The notes: generated by a model not told the origin, from the sequence alone. A stretch of DNA of 64,000 bases from Cristatella mucedo (GCA_009760855.2 WPIO01000007.1:12276001-12340000); one strand, 5' to 3'; shown: positions 35,336 through 47,872, numbered from the stretch's first letter. Translations and numbers: made by a program.

Positions 35336-37640
35336 GCGCGATCGCACACGCTCCCGGAGCGGAGCGGCAGACAACTGAGCACGTGACGTGAACACCGTGG
35401 CGCGGCAGGCCGATCGTGGTGCGGCGGGCACGTCCGGCGGTGCGGCGGGCCCTTGCAGCGCGTATTTTCGGCGAAAGGGGCTCCGGCGGCGAGCTACGGC
35501 CAGCGGGACTGGGGCCGAGGCAAAGATGCAGCGCAGCTGGAAAGGCGCGCGCCGAAGCGGAAGTCCGCCTCGGCCTCGGCGAGCGCGGGAGGCGCGCAAG
35601 CCGAAAAGCCGACCAACATCCCTTGCAAGCTCGGCGCTGTGAATGCTGCCGCCCCCGCCGAGCGGTTTCTCCGATGGGAAACATCGATGCGTCTTCGGTG
35701 TGCGCAGTCAAACGGTGGCGTTTGTTCGCACGCGGCGTATTCCTCCACCACCCCCCCCCCGCTATTATTCAACATTACGTTGGACGGTTACAATTAACTC
35801 TTCTGCGTATCCGCACGTCTCGTACACGAACGGCGAAATCACGCTTTCAGCACGATAGATCTGACTAGCGAGAGGCGAAAGTGCTTCCGCCGGAATGCGC
35901 GCGCTTCAGTGCACGCCACGGATGCAACGAATCCTACGGAGGAGCCAGCGGAGTTTCTCGTCGAGTGCTTTTGCGTGCTTCCGTCTAAATACGATACCTT
36001 GCTTGCCATTAATTCTTGGCCATCACTTCTCTTGCTGTGAGCTTTATAACGCACGGATAGCGATCTGCTTCTGCGAGGCGCTATAAAAAAGAACTCGTTG
36101 TTGCCACTGTTTCCTACAGGTGAACAGAGACGCGCAGGTCAATCGATGGACAGTGGCGCGAAGATGACAACGCGTCATCAGACCAACCTCAATAGGGTGA
36201 CCGCGAGGAATCATTGAGGATGTCGCGGCCGAACAACGGTTTCTTCCGTGATGAGTTATGCGGCAGGAAGGCGCGGAAAGTCTTTCGCAGAGGGCGAGCG
36301 TAAGCGGCCGGCATCAGAGCGATAGAGGCGGGCAGCCCAGCGCTCTGGGCTCAGGTCTGGAGCGACGCGCCCTCTTTGCCCCGGTCGTCTGTGCACGCAC
36401 GCCGCGATGCTCTCTTTAAATTAAAATGCTGGTTTTCCGTTGCGGGCGCCGCCGCCGCGCGGTTCGACTCTTCAGACAGCGCCACCTGAAGGTCGGTGAG
36501 AACTCGTTCGACCGTGTGCTTCTCTGCCGTGTTCTAGCAAGTTATAATTTCTACGATTAACGAAGAGCGCTAGAAATTGTATTGGTTATAAGGAAACCCA
36601 ACTCAACTCGCAGCCTAATCTCTCTATTATATAATTCCCTAGAAACCCGCCGCGACGGAAGAAGGTGCGTGCTGCGTGTGCTGCCTTCGCAGTTGCAGCG
36701 AGCAATGCCGCTACCGGCTCTGACGCAAGAAAAGCACGTGACAGCGCACGCGGACGCCGAGGCATAGCGAGAGCGTCCCGTTCGCAGTGCCGGCGATTGG
36801 TCGGTGACGTTGCCAGCACTTTGAACGCTCTCCTGCTTCAGTACGTTAACAGAAGCAGATCGAGCTGCTGGCGAGTTCGAAATACTATCAGTTTTTTTAT
36901 AGTTCCGGCTAAAACTTCCGAGCAGCCTCTGCACGACTGGCCCGCGATAGCTGCGTCGCCAGCAGTTGAATTATATCGTATATAATTACGTCTTAGGGCA
37001 ATCGGTCCTGCTTCGGCCTTGCTTCTGTCTTGGGAGCGAACGTCGCCGTCGCTGCGGGACTGTACCAAAAAGGATGGAAGATCGATGCAGATCGATCACA
37101 CTGAGCCACTGGTTCTACTCCTCGGTCCGTTAAGACGGAAGAGGAGGCGGGGCGGATGGTGCGACCGGCGAAGTTGTCGATGCTTTCCGTGAGAGTCCCT
37201 GCTTATGAGACGCCAACGAGCGCTAGCTAGATTAAGCAGGTTTTGAGGAGGCTTTCGGAGATGTCCACGCATTCAGGCAATCACCAGGAGTTTAAATTGC
37301 CCTCGACGAATTCCGACCGCTCAGGGCTCAGCCCATGCCCCATCTGCTTGTTGGAGCACGCGGTTCTTCGTCGTTAGTATAGTAACGTCGATCGCCGAGA
37401 CCATCTCTGATCATTGCTCAATCTCGTTTACTGTTCCTGTTCCGCCGTACGTGCACGGTAACGTCGAGTTTGTCTAGCGATGCAACTTAAACAATTTTCT
37501 TTGAGAGGTTTAACTACCTAGATATTAACGGCTTGGCCGAAAAGCTTTCACAGAAAAAATTGCGCACATCCGTGGCCCTAAAAAAGACCCCTCCGACTAA
37601 AGTTCAATTGTTGAGTAGCAAGCTGCGACGCTCCTAAAGA
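35336..37640. other. GC-rich to mixed spacer, nothing recognised
   Basis: GC-rich up to about 36,500, then mixed. The open frames present are Arg/Ala-rich shadows. I recognise no conserved domain, RNA gene or repeat family. Confidence 0.4.
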
Positions 37641-37645
37641 GATCT

Positions 37646-38335
37646 TAATAATAATAATAATGCACTTGATAAAGTGCCCTCAGAGAACTCAATCTCTCTC
37701 TAGGCGCTTTACATTTGCTGCAAAAGGAAATGCAATTGAATGGTGAGTAATATCATGCTTGATAAGCGAATAAAATGGTTAGGGGTGACATGCACAGGGT
37801 CAGCATGCAAATGTGGTTAGTGGCAGCATGCACAGTGTCAGCACGCATAAGCACGTGAAGGACGAATCACACACTAAATGCTGTCCTAAATAGGTGTGTT
37901 TTAAAGTTCTTTTTAAATGTGGTCAAGCCAGGGGATGTTCTGACGCAAGTCGGGAGGAAGTTCCAGGCTTTGGGAGCATACGAACTAAATGCACGTTCTC
38001 CAAAGGATTTGAGGTTTGTACGAGGTATTGGTAGACTGTTGGATTCCGAAAAGTGGGTGGTACGATGCATGGCCTGGTGGGGGAGTAGATCTGAGAGATA
38101 GGCTGGAGCCGAAGAATGAAGGGACTTAAAAGTGAGCGACAAAACCTTGAAGTCAATCCGTTGCTTGACTGGTAGCCAGTGCAGGTCAGCGAGAAGTGAT
38201 GTGATGTGGCAACTGCGACGCTCACGACAGACAAGCCTAGCTGCGGAGTTTTGCACCAGCTGCAATCGCCTGATCGCACATTCCGGTAGGCTAGTAAGTA
38301 ATCTTCCGAGGTTTCTGCATGCGATGTGGCTACCT
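37646..38335 (-). mobile_element. Young LINE-A copy
   Basis: The (AAT)n tail and terminal block are followed by the 3' UTR and a 130-codon open frame (37,867-38,265, minus) with QLVQNSAARLVCRERRSCHI, LLADLHWLPVKQRIDFKVLS and THLFRTAF at the C-terminus. It is truncated at its 5' end near 38,335. Confidence 0.92.
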
Positions 38336-38344
38336 TAATAAAGT

Positions 38345-40070
38345 ATAGTAAACAGGGCTCGTCTCCTGAAGACCTTATACCATCCCCTCTGGGGTCTTTA
38401 CTGCCAGACAAACTTAGCTCAGCCATAGCTGAGATTTGTAATGCTTCTCTAGCTACCTGGCTAGGGTTGTATCCAAGTCCTTAAAATCGGCCATCGTTAG
38501 ACTGATACTTTAAAAGCTTGGATGAGATTCAGAGGTCCTAGCGAACTATTTCCAGGTTTTCCTTCTTCCTTGTTTGTCAATTTTTTTCGTCGCTAAGTTG
38601 TTCACTAAGCAGCTTGTAGCGCACATTGAAAAAAATGTGTCCAAAACATTTATTTTGGGATTCAAGAGGCAGCACTCCACTAAAACTGCTCTCCTCCGTG
38701 CTAACAATGACATTCTATGCAGCAACGTTCACGGTAATGTCACTGCCCTAGCTCCGCTGGATGTGTCAGCTTAATTTGATACTGTTGATCACAATATCCG
38801 ACTTAAACGTTTGAGAACAACGATTGGTCTGGCAGGCGAGGTACTGGCGTGTTTCAAATCGTACTTGTTCGGTCGTGTTCAATCCGTGTCGTACGGGGGT
38901 CAGGTTTCGCCAACCTGACCAGTCACCTGTGGAGTCCCACAAGTGTCCGTCCTCTGTCCATTGCTGCTCTCCGTTTATACTCAACCTCTGGGGGAAATGC
39001 TTCGGTCTATGGAATCGGATATCACTTTTATGCAGACGACGCTCGGCTATATTCAACGTTTCAGCCGTTGGAGGCCTCTGCAGCAACTGTTAAACTGAAC
39101 AAATGCCTTGCAGATATTTCAACCAGGATGTCGGCCAATTTCCTTAAACTTAACGACAATAAAACGGAGCTGCTACCCGTAGGATACCTCAAGCGTGTGG
39201 CTGGACTAGAAGACATTGCTCCTCTAATAAGTGATAGTGTGACTGTCATCTTGTGCTCTGAATTGATGTGTCGTCTTTGACAGCAGCCTACATTTCAAAA
39301 GTTTCATTAAGAAGACTGCCTCCACAGCTATCCTTCGCATCCGATCCTTATTTAAGATATGGGGACTGCCTGTGGGGCACGGTGGCTTGCAAAAGATTTA
39401 ACTCGCTCCCCGATTCTTTCTAAGCTAGATTATTGCAATTCCGCTTTGGCTCGGCTACCAAAACAAGCCACTAGGCCACTGCAGGTGGTAGTGAAAATGG
39501 CTGTAAGACTATCTAACAAATCCCTGAGCTTTGACCTGGTGTCTGCTTTGCTGAAGGAGCTTCAATGGCTTCCGATTGATCAACGGATATAGACTCAAGT
39601 TCTTACGCAGACCCACAAGGCTCACCACTGCTTGGCTCCTTCATATCTAGCTGAACTGCTGGACCAGTTTCAGCAACCTCGCGATCTCAAGTCCTCTCTG
39701 GACAATTAATTAGTCGATGCATTCCTATGCTTAAAGACCTTTGGCAACAGAAGCTTTTGCTCAGTAGGCTCTAGACTGTGGAACTTACTTCCACAATTCT
39801 TACGCAACGACATCTACCCTCCTTCAGCCGTTTATGGCACATCTTTTCCAGCCGTCCTAATCTGCTACTTTCTAGCTACTCTCTCTCTCAACTGCTCTTC
39901 TGACTCAGCTGTGCTTCCCACTTTCTCCTTGCTGCGTGAGATGAATTCTGTCGGCCACCGAACGCGTACCGAAAGCTGCTTAGGCTGTGAGTGTGCTGCA
40001 GACAACGCTCCTGCGTAGCGCCCACATATAATCTTTGTGGCTTTGTGGAGTTACAGACAGAGGTACATTA
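38345..40070 (+). mobile_element. Longest LINE-B copy, with RT domain remnants
   Basis: This older copy reaches further 5' than the others. At 38,574-38,800 it shows GFKRQHSTKTALLRANNDIL and, after a stop, FDTVDHNI (RT motif with first Asp). GYHFYADDARLYSTFQPLEA at 39,012-39,070 contains the catalytic YADD. Further on come MSANFLKLNDNKTELL and the C-terminal segments, broken by frameshifts. The family's GTGGAGTTACAGACAG end and a TACATTACA tail close it near 40,070. It is non-functional. Confidence 0.92.
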
Positions 40071-40234
40071 CACTGCATAACTAGTGTACGGCGAAGTGCG
40101 GGAAAATGCAGTGCAGATCGCTGAGCAGGGGAATGCCGCGTAGGACGTGGAGCAGGCGTATGCGTGCTCCGCGTGACTTCAGCTAGCTACGACCTTCCAC
40201 GATCGCTCAGTCGGTGGACGATTAGTCGGACGCG

Positions 40235-40545
40235 AGAAGGAAGCGGGATGCAGGAAGGAAGCGGGATGCAGGAAGGAAGCGGGATGCAGGAAGGAAGCGG
40301 GATGCAGGAAGGAAGCGGGATGCAGGAAGGAAGCGGGATGCAGGAAGGAAGCGGGATGCAGGAAGGCAGCGGGATGCAGGAAGGCAGCGGGATGCAGGAA
40401 GGCAGCGGGATGCAGGAAGGCAGCGGGATGCAGGAAGGCAGCGGGATGCAGGAAGGAAGCGGGATGCAGGAAGGAAGCGGGATGCAGGAAGGCGGCGGGA
40501 TGCAGAAAGGAAGCGGGATGCAGGAAGGAAGCGGGATGCGGCCAA
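40235..40545. repeat. 18-bp minisatellite, about 17 copies
   Basis: The unit GCGGGATGCAGGAAGGAA is repeated about 17 times, with a run of copies carrying C in place of an A (GGCAGC) in the middle. Because 18 is a multiple of three and the unit has no stop in several frames, frames on both strands stay open (for example repeats of GSGMQE on plus and HPASFL on minus). I regard these as artefacts. Confidence 0.97.
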
Positions 40546-41464
40546 ACAGGCGGCGCGCGTTTCCCTACGAGATGCGCTGAAGGGCCGATGCAGGACGGAG
40601 AATAAATCGGACCTCGCACGCCCGGCATCTCGGCGCAAGCCGATTGCGTGATTCGCGAACAGGAACGCGCGTCTGCCTCGAAGAGCCGCGCGGCGGGCGC
40701 TGCGTCCGCTTCGACGGGCGTCTATTCATTGCGGTCGGTCGCTCGACCGACGACGGGGCCACCGACTTCCTCTCCCCCCCCCCACTCGCCACCCACCCCC
40801 AACACCAGCGGCTAGCGCTACGAAGAGAGCGCCGCCGCGCATTCGCGTTGCGTCGTAGCCGGCCTGTTTCCCTCCAAACAAGGGCGCATTGTTCCCTGCC
40901 CGAAGCCCGCCAGCGGCGGACAAAAAATCCGACGCCGATTCGGCCCCGGCCGCCGCGGCCACCGAGCGCCGACCTCTCCGAGCTGACAATGGCGAGTTTT
41001 TGCTTTCGCTTTGCAAGAGATGAAGCCGCCGCTGCCGGTAGCCTGCTTCGAGCGATACTCGCTACAGCGAGGCCGCCCCTGCCCCCTGCGCTCGCGCGTT
41101 CGCAATAAACGACGACGCGCCCGTCGCATCGCAATGGCGAGGCGATGCCAGTGGAAGCCCCGCCCCTCCCGCTCGCTCGCGGCCGCCGCCTCCGGCGATG
41201 GCGCCCTGCGGAAACAAAGCGCGTCTGTCGCTTTATCGATTTACAGCGATTCCGCTCCGACTTCAAACCGTCGAAGTCGCTCGCTGGCCTGCTAGCCGGC
41301 GCTGTTGGATATGGCGATCTATTGCAAGGACCTAGTACAAATCGGCTGCGAGATACTCAAATAACGATTGGTTATTGCGGGCAGCCGCGCGTTCCAAGTG
41401 TCTACCAAATAGTACTCCGTTCCGGCTTAGCGCTATCAAAAAGGCTTCACGTGTAAAACGAGTA

Positions 41465-41645
41465 AAAAGATTAGCTGATTTAACAGACTCGTTTACGTAG
41501 CGGAAGAAGAGCCCTTGTCACTATCGTCCTAAATGCAGCAGGCGATTAAGGACTGCGCCTGCACTAGCACTCGAACCTACGACCGGGGGGTCACGCAGTT
41601 CACGCTCCCGCACTCCTAGGGTAGCGACGTGGCTAGCGTGTAACG
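41465..41645 (-). mobile_element. SINE-2 copy
   Basis: The tail complement AAAAAGATTAGCTGATTTAAC is at the left. The complement of a tRNA-like box B (GCACTCGAACCTACGACC) lies at about 41,567, and the head follows. Confidence 0.75.
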
Positions 41646-42088
41646 CCGCCGCGTGTAGATCTCGCTGTGCGCCCTCTAGTGCTGCGAGACTTACACGCAG
41701 CTGCAGTGCAAACACGGACTGCAGCCCACCCACCCACTCGCGCAGCCGCGTAATCAATTAGCTCGAGAGCGCGCGAGAACGTGACTGCAGTTTCGCAGCG
41801 TACTCGAGCGCGCCGCGACGGTCCCGTAGCTTCGTAGCCCGTCGGGGCCGTGCTCCGCTCGGGTCCCCCGGCCGCCGCGCTCGCCTCAGCGTTTGACCGG
41901 TCGACTCGTCACACGGCAGCCGTCCCACGGCGTTCTCTCCGCGACCCCGCCCCTCCGTGCGGGAGCGGCTTTCGCCGCAGCCACCGGAACTCTTGCGGGC
42001 TGCAGGGGGGGGTGGAATGAAATCCACGAGAGGGCGCGGCGACGGCGCCGGCGGAATCTCCGCCGGCACTTCCGGCGGCTCGTCTTAC

Positions 42089-42295
42089 CGTCTTTCTAAA
42101 GCAGGGCTCGAGCGCGTCCGAGGGCACCGACTCGCCAGCACGAGGTCGCCTCGCGGCGGCGGCGGCGGCGGCGGTGGCGACGGATCTCGGCGACGCGAGC
42201 GCACGCGGCGATGCGCGACGCCCGACCCGCAGAGCCTGCCCGCGCGCGCTCGCGCCCGGCGGCCGCTTCCGGAACGTAACCGCGGGCGATCGCAT
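42089..42295 (-). CDS. Weak candidate first exon, unknown gene
   Basis: A 69-codon frame starts with ATG (MRSPAVTFRKRPPGASARGQ) and ends ALEPCFRKT at a strong donor, AAAGACG/GTAAGA, in phase 0. It is Arg/Ala-rich, and no homologue comes to mind, so it may be chance in GC-rich DNA. Confidence 0.15.
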
Positions 42296-42859
42296 TCGTC
42301 GAACGCGCTTCCCTCAGTTGGCTCGCCGCTGACCGGACGGCCCGCCGGCGGCGGCGACTCGCGCGGGCTCCGCTCGAGAAACGGCGGCGCTCTCACCTCT
42401 CGGCCTCTCGGTCGCACGCTGGTTAGTCGCGGCTGGTCCTCGCTAAGTCGTCCGGGCGGCTGGCGGCGCCATGGCGATTCGGCCACAACGCGCAAGCCAA
42501 GCACTCGTCAACGCGCCGCACCGGAGATTCGGTGACCCGCACGCGATCTTTGCCCTCGGTGGTGTCGTGGCCGAGCCAGAGGCAAAGGTCGGTTGGAGTG
42601 AGCTATCGAAAGCAGTTCGAGCGTCGTCGACTACGCCTCGAGCCCCGACTGGCGAACAATGCGAGTCTGTGCGCACTAGCAAATTCTATTGTATACGCGC
42701 GGCATTGTAACTATTCTGAATCCGGCGACGGTTCCGTTCGCGGGCAGAGCGTGGAGCTCTCGTGTCCGTCGTAGCCCAGCGCCCTGCGACTACGAACTTC
42801 GACTTTGCCAGTGGACTTCTACATGAAGACTGTCTATCATATAGCCACGACAAGCCTAT

Positions 42860-43025
42860 AATGAATTATAAATTTTTATTTAGCGCCCTAAGAGAACTGA
42901 ATCTCTATTAAGCTTTACGTACGCCATGGGGCTCGAGCCCACGACCTCTCTCATCAAATGCATTCGCCTTGAACTCGGTCAGGGCGAGCACCCTAACGAC
43001 CGGGCCAAACCAGCGTGGCAAGGCC
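42860..43025 (-). mobile_element. SINE-1 copy
   Basis: In antisense, the LINE-A-like tail (GCCCTAAGAGAACTGAATCTC) is followed by the complement of box B (GGGCTCGAGCCCACGACC) and of the head (GAGCACCCTAACGACCGGGC). Confidence 0.75.
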
Positions 43026-43617
43026 TAGGCTTATTAGCACAGCGGTTTTTAATTACGCTAGCAGATGTACGCGCGCCATTCGCGAACAGGCGGACAGTAC
43101 GTAAGGCGAGAACCTGACCGCGGTCTCGTGACTCGTTGGGCGATCGATGCGATCGCTGAGTCCTGGCGTTGAGCTCCTAGCTGAGAGCCCGCCTGAAGTC
43201 GCTCTGCGCCGTACCAGCTCTTACCTACAGGGGATCGCTCTGCGCTCTCGCCAGCTCTGCGCTGCTCACGGCGCCGCTTGTGGCATTTCGAGCGCCCAGT
43301 CGCCACCGCTCGGCGAATTGCGTGCGTCGGGTCTGCGCTTGGCGCGCGTGAATTGCGCCGCTACCTGAACTAGTGAGGCAGTGACGCAGAAGTAACAGTT
43401 GGGACTTTTTTTTTTTGAGTGCCACTGAGTTATTTTTGCGCGGACTGTCGTAAACGTAAGGCTGATGGACGCTCGTCTTCTCAATGGCCCTGCGCTCAGA
43501 GGAGGTCAGCGGTCGACGTAGGCTTAGTCACGGCTCACAGCGAAGCCAGCAGGTGTGCAGTCCTGCAACGCGCGCACAGCGAAGCGAACAACTACGTTTA
43601 TTTTACCCAAAGCGCTC

Positions 43618-43701
43618 GCTCTCTCGTTCGCGCGCGAGCGCACGCTCTCTCGTTCGCGCGCGAGCACGAGCTCGCTCTCTTTCTCTCGCGAGCTCGTGCT
43701 C
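43618..43701. repeat. Tandem 22-bp duplication plus 13-bp inverted repeat
   Basis: The segment from GCTCTCTCGTTCGCGCGCGA at 43,618 recurs at 43,644, a 26-bp period. GAGCACGAGCTCG at 43,662-43,674 is repeated in reverse complement at 43,689-43,701, with a 14-nt pyrimidine-rich loop. Confidence 0.9.
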
Positions 43702-44449
43702 TCGCGAGCGCTCCGCATTGGCGGGCTCCTTCCGGACTAACATAATACCGGCGGCGGCGAGGCGTCGGTTCGTGTGCGATTCGACGCGGCTGCTAGGCTG
43801 GAGCACGGATCCCACGGATCCCACGCTCGATACCGCACCAATAGCGATTCCGCTGCTGCGCGCAGTCAGAGGCGCAGCAGCGACGCGTACAGCGACGTAA
43901 CCTCAGGGCAGCCACCTGCAGCCGAAGCGAGAAGCCTCGAGAAACGTCAACGCGAATACTGCAGCCGCAGCCAACTCTACTGGCGCAGGCGTAGAGAAAG
44001 CGCCGAGAATCAGCAGCTGTAACGCAGTCGGCATTCAGTCGTCAGTGGCGACGCGGCCGCCGTGTGACCATACGCGCCCGATGCGCCCAAGCCGAGACTC
44101 TGTCTACGAGCTCTCGCTACCTAAGCGCCATCTCGCTACCTAAGCCAGCGGTTGCGGTAGGGGTTGCCGCAACCGGGGGAGGGGGGCCCGACGGCCTTGC
44201 AAGCCTGGCTCGCGAGGAGGAGGCGGCGGCGTAGGGCCGCCGCCTGGCGCGATGCGTTGCTCGCCGGTCGCAAACAGGGAGACGCCGCTCAGTGTAGTCT
44301 GCGTGCGCTCAACAGAGCGGCAGAATTAAGCTGCTGCTGGCGGGAGTCCAATAGATAGGTGTAACTATAACAATACTAGTGATGAGACATTTTTATATCG
44401 CCCTCACACAACTAAACCTCTTGCTTGGCGCTTTACATATGCTGTAAGC

Positions 44450-47230
44450 CAGGGGTGTCCAACCTTTTTGCGTTGGGGGGGGCCACATTAAAAAAATTTT
44501 AAAGGTCCGGGGCAACATGTAAATTGGCGTAGTTGACCGCATCAGAAAATGAGATCGTAATTTAGTATGACTATTACTATTATACTTAATAAATAAACCG
44601 CAATGCAATAGTATAATTTATAATTAATTAATATATTATATATAATTAATATATTAATATATTATATATAATATATTATATAATTAATTAATATATAATT
44701 TAGCATAATTATAGTTAAAAATAATAAATAGTAAAAATTTAATCGTGTCCTGGAAAATAATTCGATAGATATTATGGCCAATCTTTTACTTTTGAATTTA
44801 TTTTAATAACATGAAGACAGAAACTTATAAAACTTACAAAATTACATGACAAGGACTCACATAATATTAATGTCTTCGGATTAATTAAATGCCACAGGTA
44901 TTCAATGTATTCTGCACTGCAGGCATCAATGAGATATTTGGCATTGTTTCTGTTTGCATAAAAAGTCGACATCTGCTGCAACAGTGGATGTGGCAATTCT
45001 AAGGATTCCTGATAAATTTGATCGAGTCTTTGTTTTCACATTTTTCAGTCTGGAAAAAAGCTGTTCACAGCAATATGTGCTGCCAAAAAGTGCAATATAC
45101 CTGCGAGCATGTTTGGCTAGGTTAGGAACAGACTCTGATGAAACATACTGCTTGTAAAAGGTAACAAGGTCATGCTGATCATAAGCAGTTTTTAAATTGC
45201 TGTCATTATGAATGTCGATTAGTTCGAGTTGAAATTCATCAGGTGCATCAGAGGGATTGATATTAAATGGATTACTAATCATGTTCATGTCATCCGCATG
45301 TTGTTGGAAATCCTGAAACCTCTCTTCGAATTCATCAACAAGTTTGCTAACAAGAGTGGAATACTTCATATGAGCCAGCGTTTCAGGTGATTTTGTTGCT
45401 AGTGTCGTGAAATGTAACAGTTTCTTCTGATCTAAGTGTTTCGGGAAAAGTTTCAGCTTTTGCATAAACGCGACAACACACTCATACATTTTATGGACCA
45501 GTTGATCCTTATCTTGGAGCTTGACATTAAGATCTGCAAGATGTTTGCAAATGTTTGGCCATGTCCACCAAAAAAGCCAACTCATTCAACCACTGCTGGT
45601 CATCGAGGAAGCCAACATCTTTTCCCTTTTCTGTCATAAATGTTTTTATTTCGTCCCTAAGTGACCAAAACCTGGCTAACGTGTTTGCCCTACTTAGCCA
45701 ACGGACTTGGCAGAAATAAATAACATCACAATGATCTGATCCCAACTCTTCAAGGAAAGCCTGAAATTGTTTGTGGTTTAGCGAACGAGACCTTATCACA
45801 TTGACTGTTGAAACTACATTGCCCATTACATGTTGCATGCTCAAGATCTTTGCACATAGCTGTTCTTGGTGGATGATGCAGTGATGACTGACAATTGTGT
45901 GAGGTACTAATTTTACCATTAAAGATACAAATCCATTGTGTCCACTTGTCAGTGAAGGGGCTCCGTCTGTGGTTAAACCAATCAATTTAGTTTCAGGAAG
46001 ATTAAATTTTGTGAGGACCCTCTTGACCTGATCCAAAATATCCCGCCCCGTTGTAGTGTCTTTCATTGAACATATATCCAACTGTTCTTCGATAATGACA
46101 AACTTTCCTGTTACTCCGCGTACAAACACCGACAGTTGAGCCGTATCGCTATTGTCCATGCTTTCGTCGAGCGCAAGAGAATACAATTCGCATTCAGCAA
46201 GTCTTCTAGTGAGACTTTCTTCTGTGTTGGATGCGAGCTCGTCAACTCTTCTCGCAACCGTTTGATGAAAAAGACTGACTTTCTCTACTTCTGACTTCTT
46301 TTCTGGACAGACCACACCAGTAAACAGCCTGAGGCATTCCTTAACAAATTCACCATCGGAAAATGCTTTCCCCCGCTAAGCTATAGCTTCAGCTATTAAC
46401 AAACTTACTTTGGTTGAAGCCTCAGACTTGTTGCTGGCTGATGTAAACAATGACTGCTGTCCGATGACGCTCTGTTTCAACGAGTTCACGCGATCAATTC
46501 GAAGTTGACCAGTCAGGCTGCTGTACCTGTCGCCATGGTTTGTTGAAAAATGTCGCTTAACATTGTACTCCTTTGCAGCGGCAATTGTTTCTTGGCATAT
46601 TAGGCACATTATCCTACCAAAGCGTTCCATTACAAAATAGTCTACAGTCCAAGATGCTTTGAAAAGTCTTCCTTCTGCGTCAATTTTTCGTCTTTTGCTA
46701 GTATTCACATTCGCCGCCATTTTCCCCTGTGAAATAAAAAACAGATCAGTTACGAATTGATTAATTTATATTTTATCACAGCAATATCTTAGTATTAGTA
46801 AGTAAGTTGAGCAATACGCGTTTTTTGAAAAACCTACCTGACTGATTCCAGTTCGTGCAGCAGCAGCTGAAAAACGGCTCTTTTTTTCTATCCACAGTGT
46901 GAAACAGTTAATTCCACTTGCGCAAGCGTTATAAATGTGATCGTAATGGCGCCGCTGTAGCACAAATATATTACCCCTTCATGCCAAAATGTTCACATGA
47001 AGGCTAGCAAAATACATCGATTTTTTACCTTCACGCGAAAATAGCCATTCGGACACCTCAACGCTTCACGAGCGCCTGAAGTACATCACAGCGCCTTATA
47101 TCGCCGTTTGTAAGGATTAAAAATTAACGAAAAACATGGTGACAAATATTTTTGGGATAACGTTGCAGGCCGCATAGAAGACCTCGGCGGGTCGGGTTGT
47201 GGCCCGCGGGCCACGTGTTGGACACCCCTG
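44450..47230 (-). mobile_element. hAT-superfamily DNA transposon, nearly intact
   Basis: The ends are perfect 14-bp inverted repeats (CAGGGGTGTCCAAC), the signature of Charlie/hAT-type elements, and are flanked by an identical 8-bp duplication CTGTAAGC (44,442-44,449 and 47,231-47,238). The 2,781-bp element carries one transposase frame on the minus strand. The intact ends and site duplication indicate a recent insertion. A strongly AT-rich stretch lies between the left end and the transposase stop (44,610-44,740). Confidence 0.96.
44926..46720 (-). pseudogene. hAT transposase with one stop and one frameshift
   Basis: The start is ATG at 46,720 (MAANVNTSKRRKIDAEGRLF). A BED-type zinc finger with CLIC and KRHFSTNH lies at about codons 37-62. 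The RNase-H-like core follows: LALDESMDNSDTAQLSVFVR (first Asp), TTDGAPSLTSGHNGF (second Asp) and, at the C-terminus, CCEQLFSRLKNVKTKTRSNL (catalytic Glu and dimerisation region). It resembles GTF2IRD2/SCAND3-type hAT transposases. Two lesions break it: an in-frame TAG at 46,376-46,378, and a frameshift near 45,540-45,560 where MAKHL passes into LADLNVKLQDKDQLVHKMYE in another frame. Otherwise it is open for about 600 codons. Confidence 0.93.
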
Positions 47231-47344
47231 CTGTAAGCGAAGCATATCAACATGGTATTCAAAACACACGCAGCGTCTTCAGCACGCATAAGCCACAAAA
47301 GACAAGCCGCACGTATAAAACAGGCGCTGGAATCACGTTAACCC

Positions 47345-47729
<385 letters not shown>

Positions 47730-47872
47730 ACCACTGCGGTATACCTTATTAGTAAGCGACCGCATGTCAATATATCGAGGCGGCGAGGGTTCAAAGACCC
47801 TTCACTGTACTGGTCTTGCTAGGACTACTTGCCTGAGGGCGACAGGAGAGAGTGCTAACGCCCAAGCGAATA

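Larger units (their letters stand above)
40600..44300. other. Second GC-rich, CpG-dense island
   Basis: This is similar in character to the 30-34 kb island. It holds a SINE-2, a SINE-1, a 26-bp-period duplication with a hairpin at 43,618-43,701 and only composition-driven open frames, apart from a weak candidate exon at 42,089-42,295. Confidence 0.5.
44385..47335 (-). mobile_element. LINE-A fragment split by the hAT element
   Basis: The left flank (44,385-44,449) carries the LINE-A terminal block ending GGCGCTTTACATATGCTGTAAGC. The right flank (47,231-47,330) continues it with CTGTAAGCGAAGCATATC and GCACGCATAAGCCACAAAAG. The 8-bp CTGTAAGC duplicated on both sides is the hAT target site. Confidence 0.8.

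Noticed and set aside
34396-35382. Host protein-coding gene of 328 codons
   Set aside because: The sequence is a 5'-truncated LINE-B frame found in several copies in the window. Its apparent N-terminus is flanking DNA.
40235-40545. CRISPR-like array
   Set aside because: The repeats are directly adjacent without spacers and the genome is that of an animal.
40164-40628. Repeat proteins of GSGMQE or HPASFL units
   Set aside because: These are frames through an 18-bp minisatellite, open on both strands, so they carry no evidence of coding.
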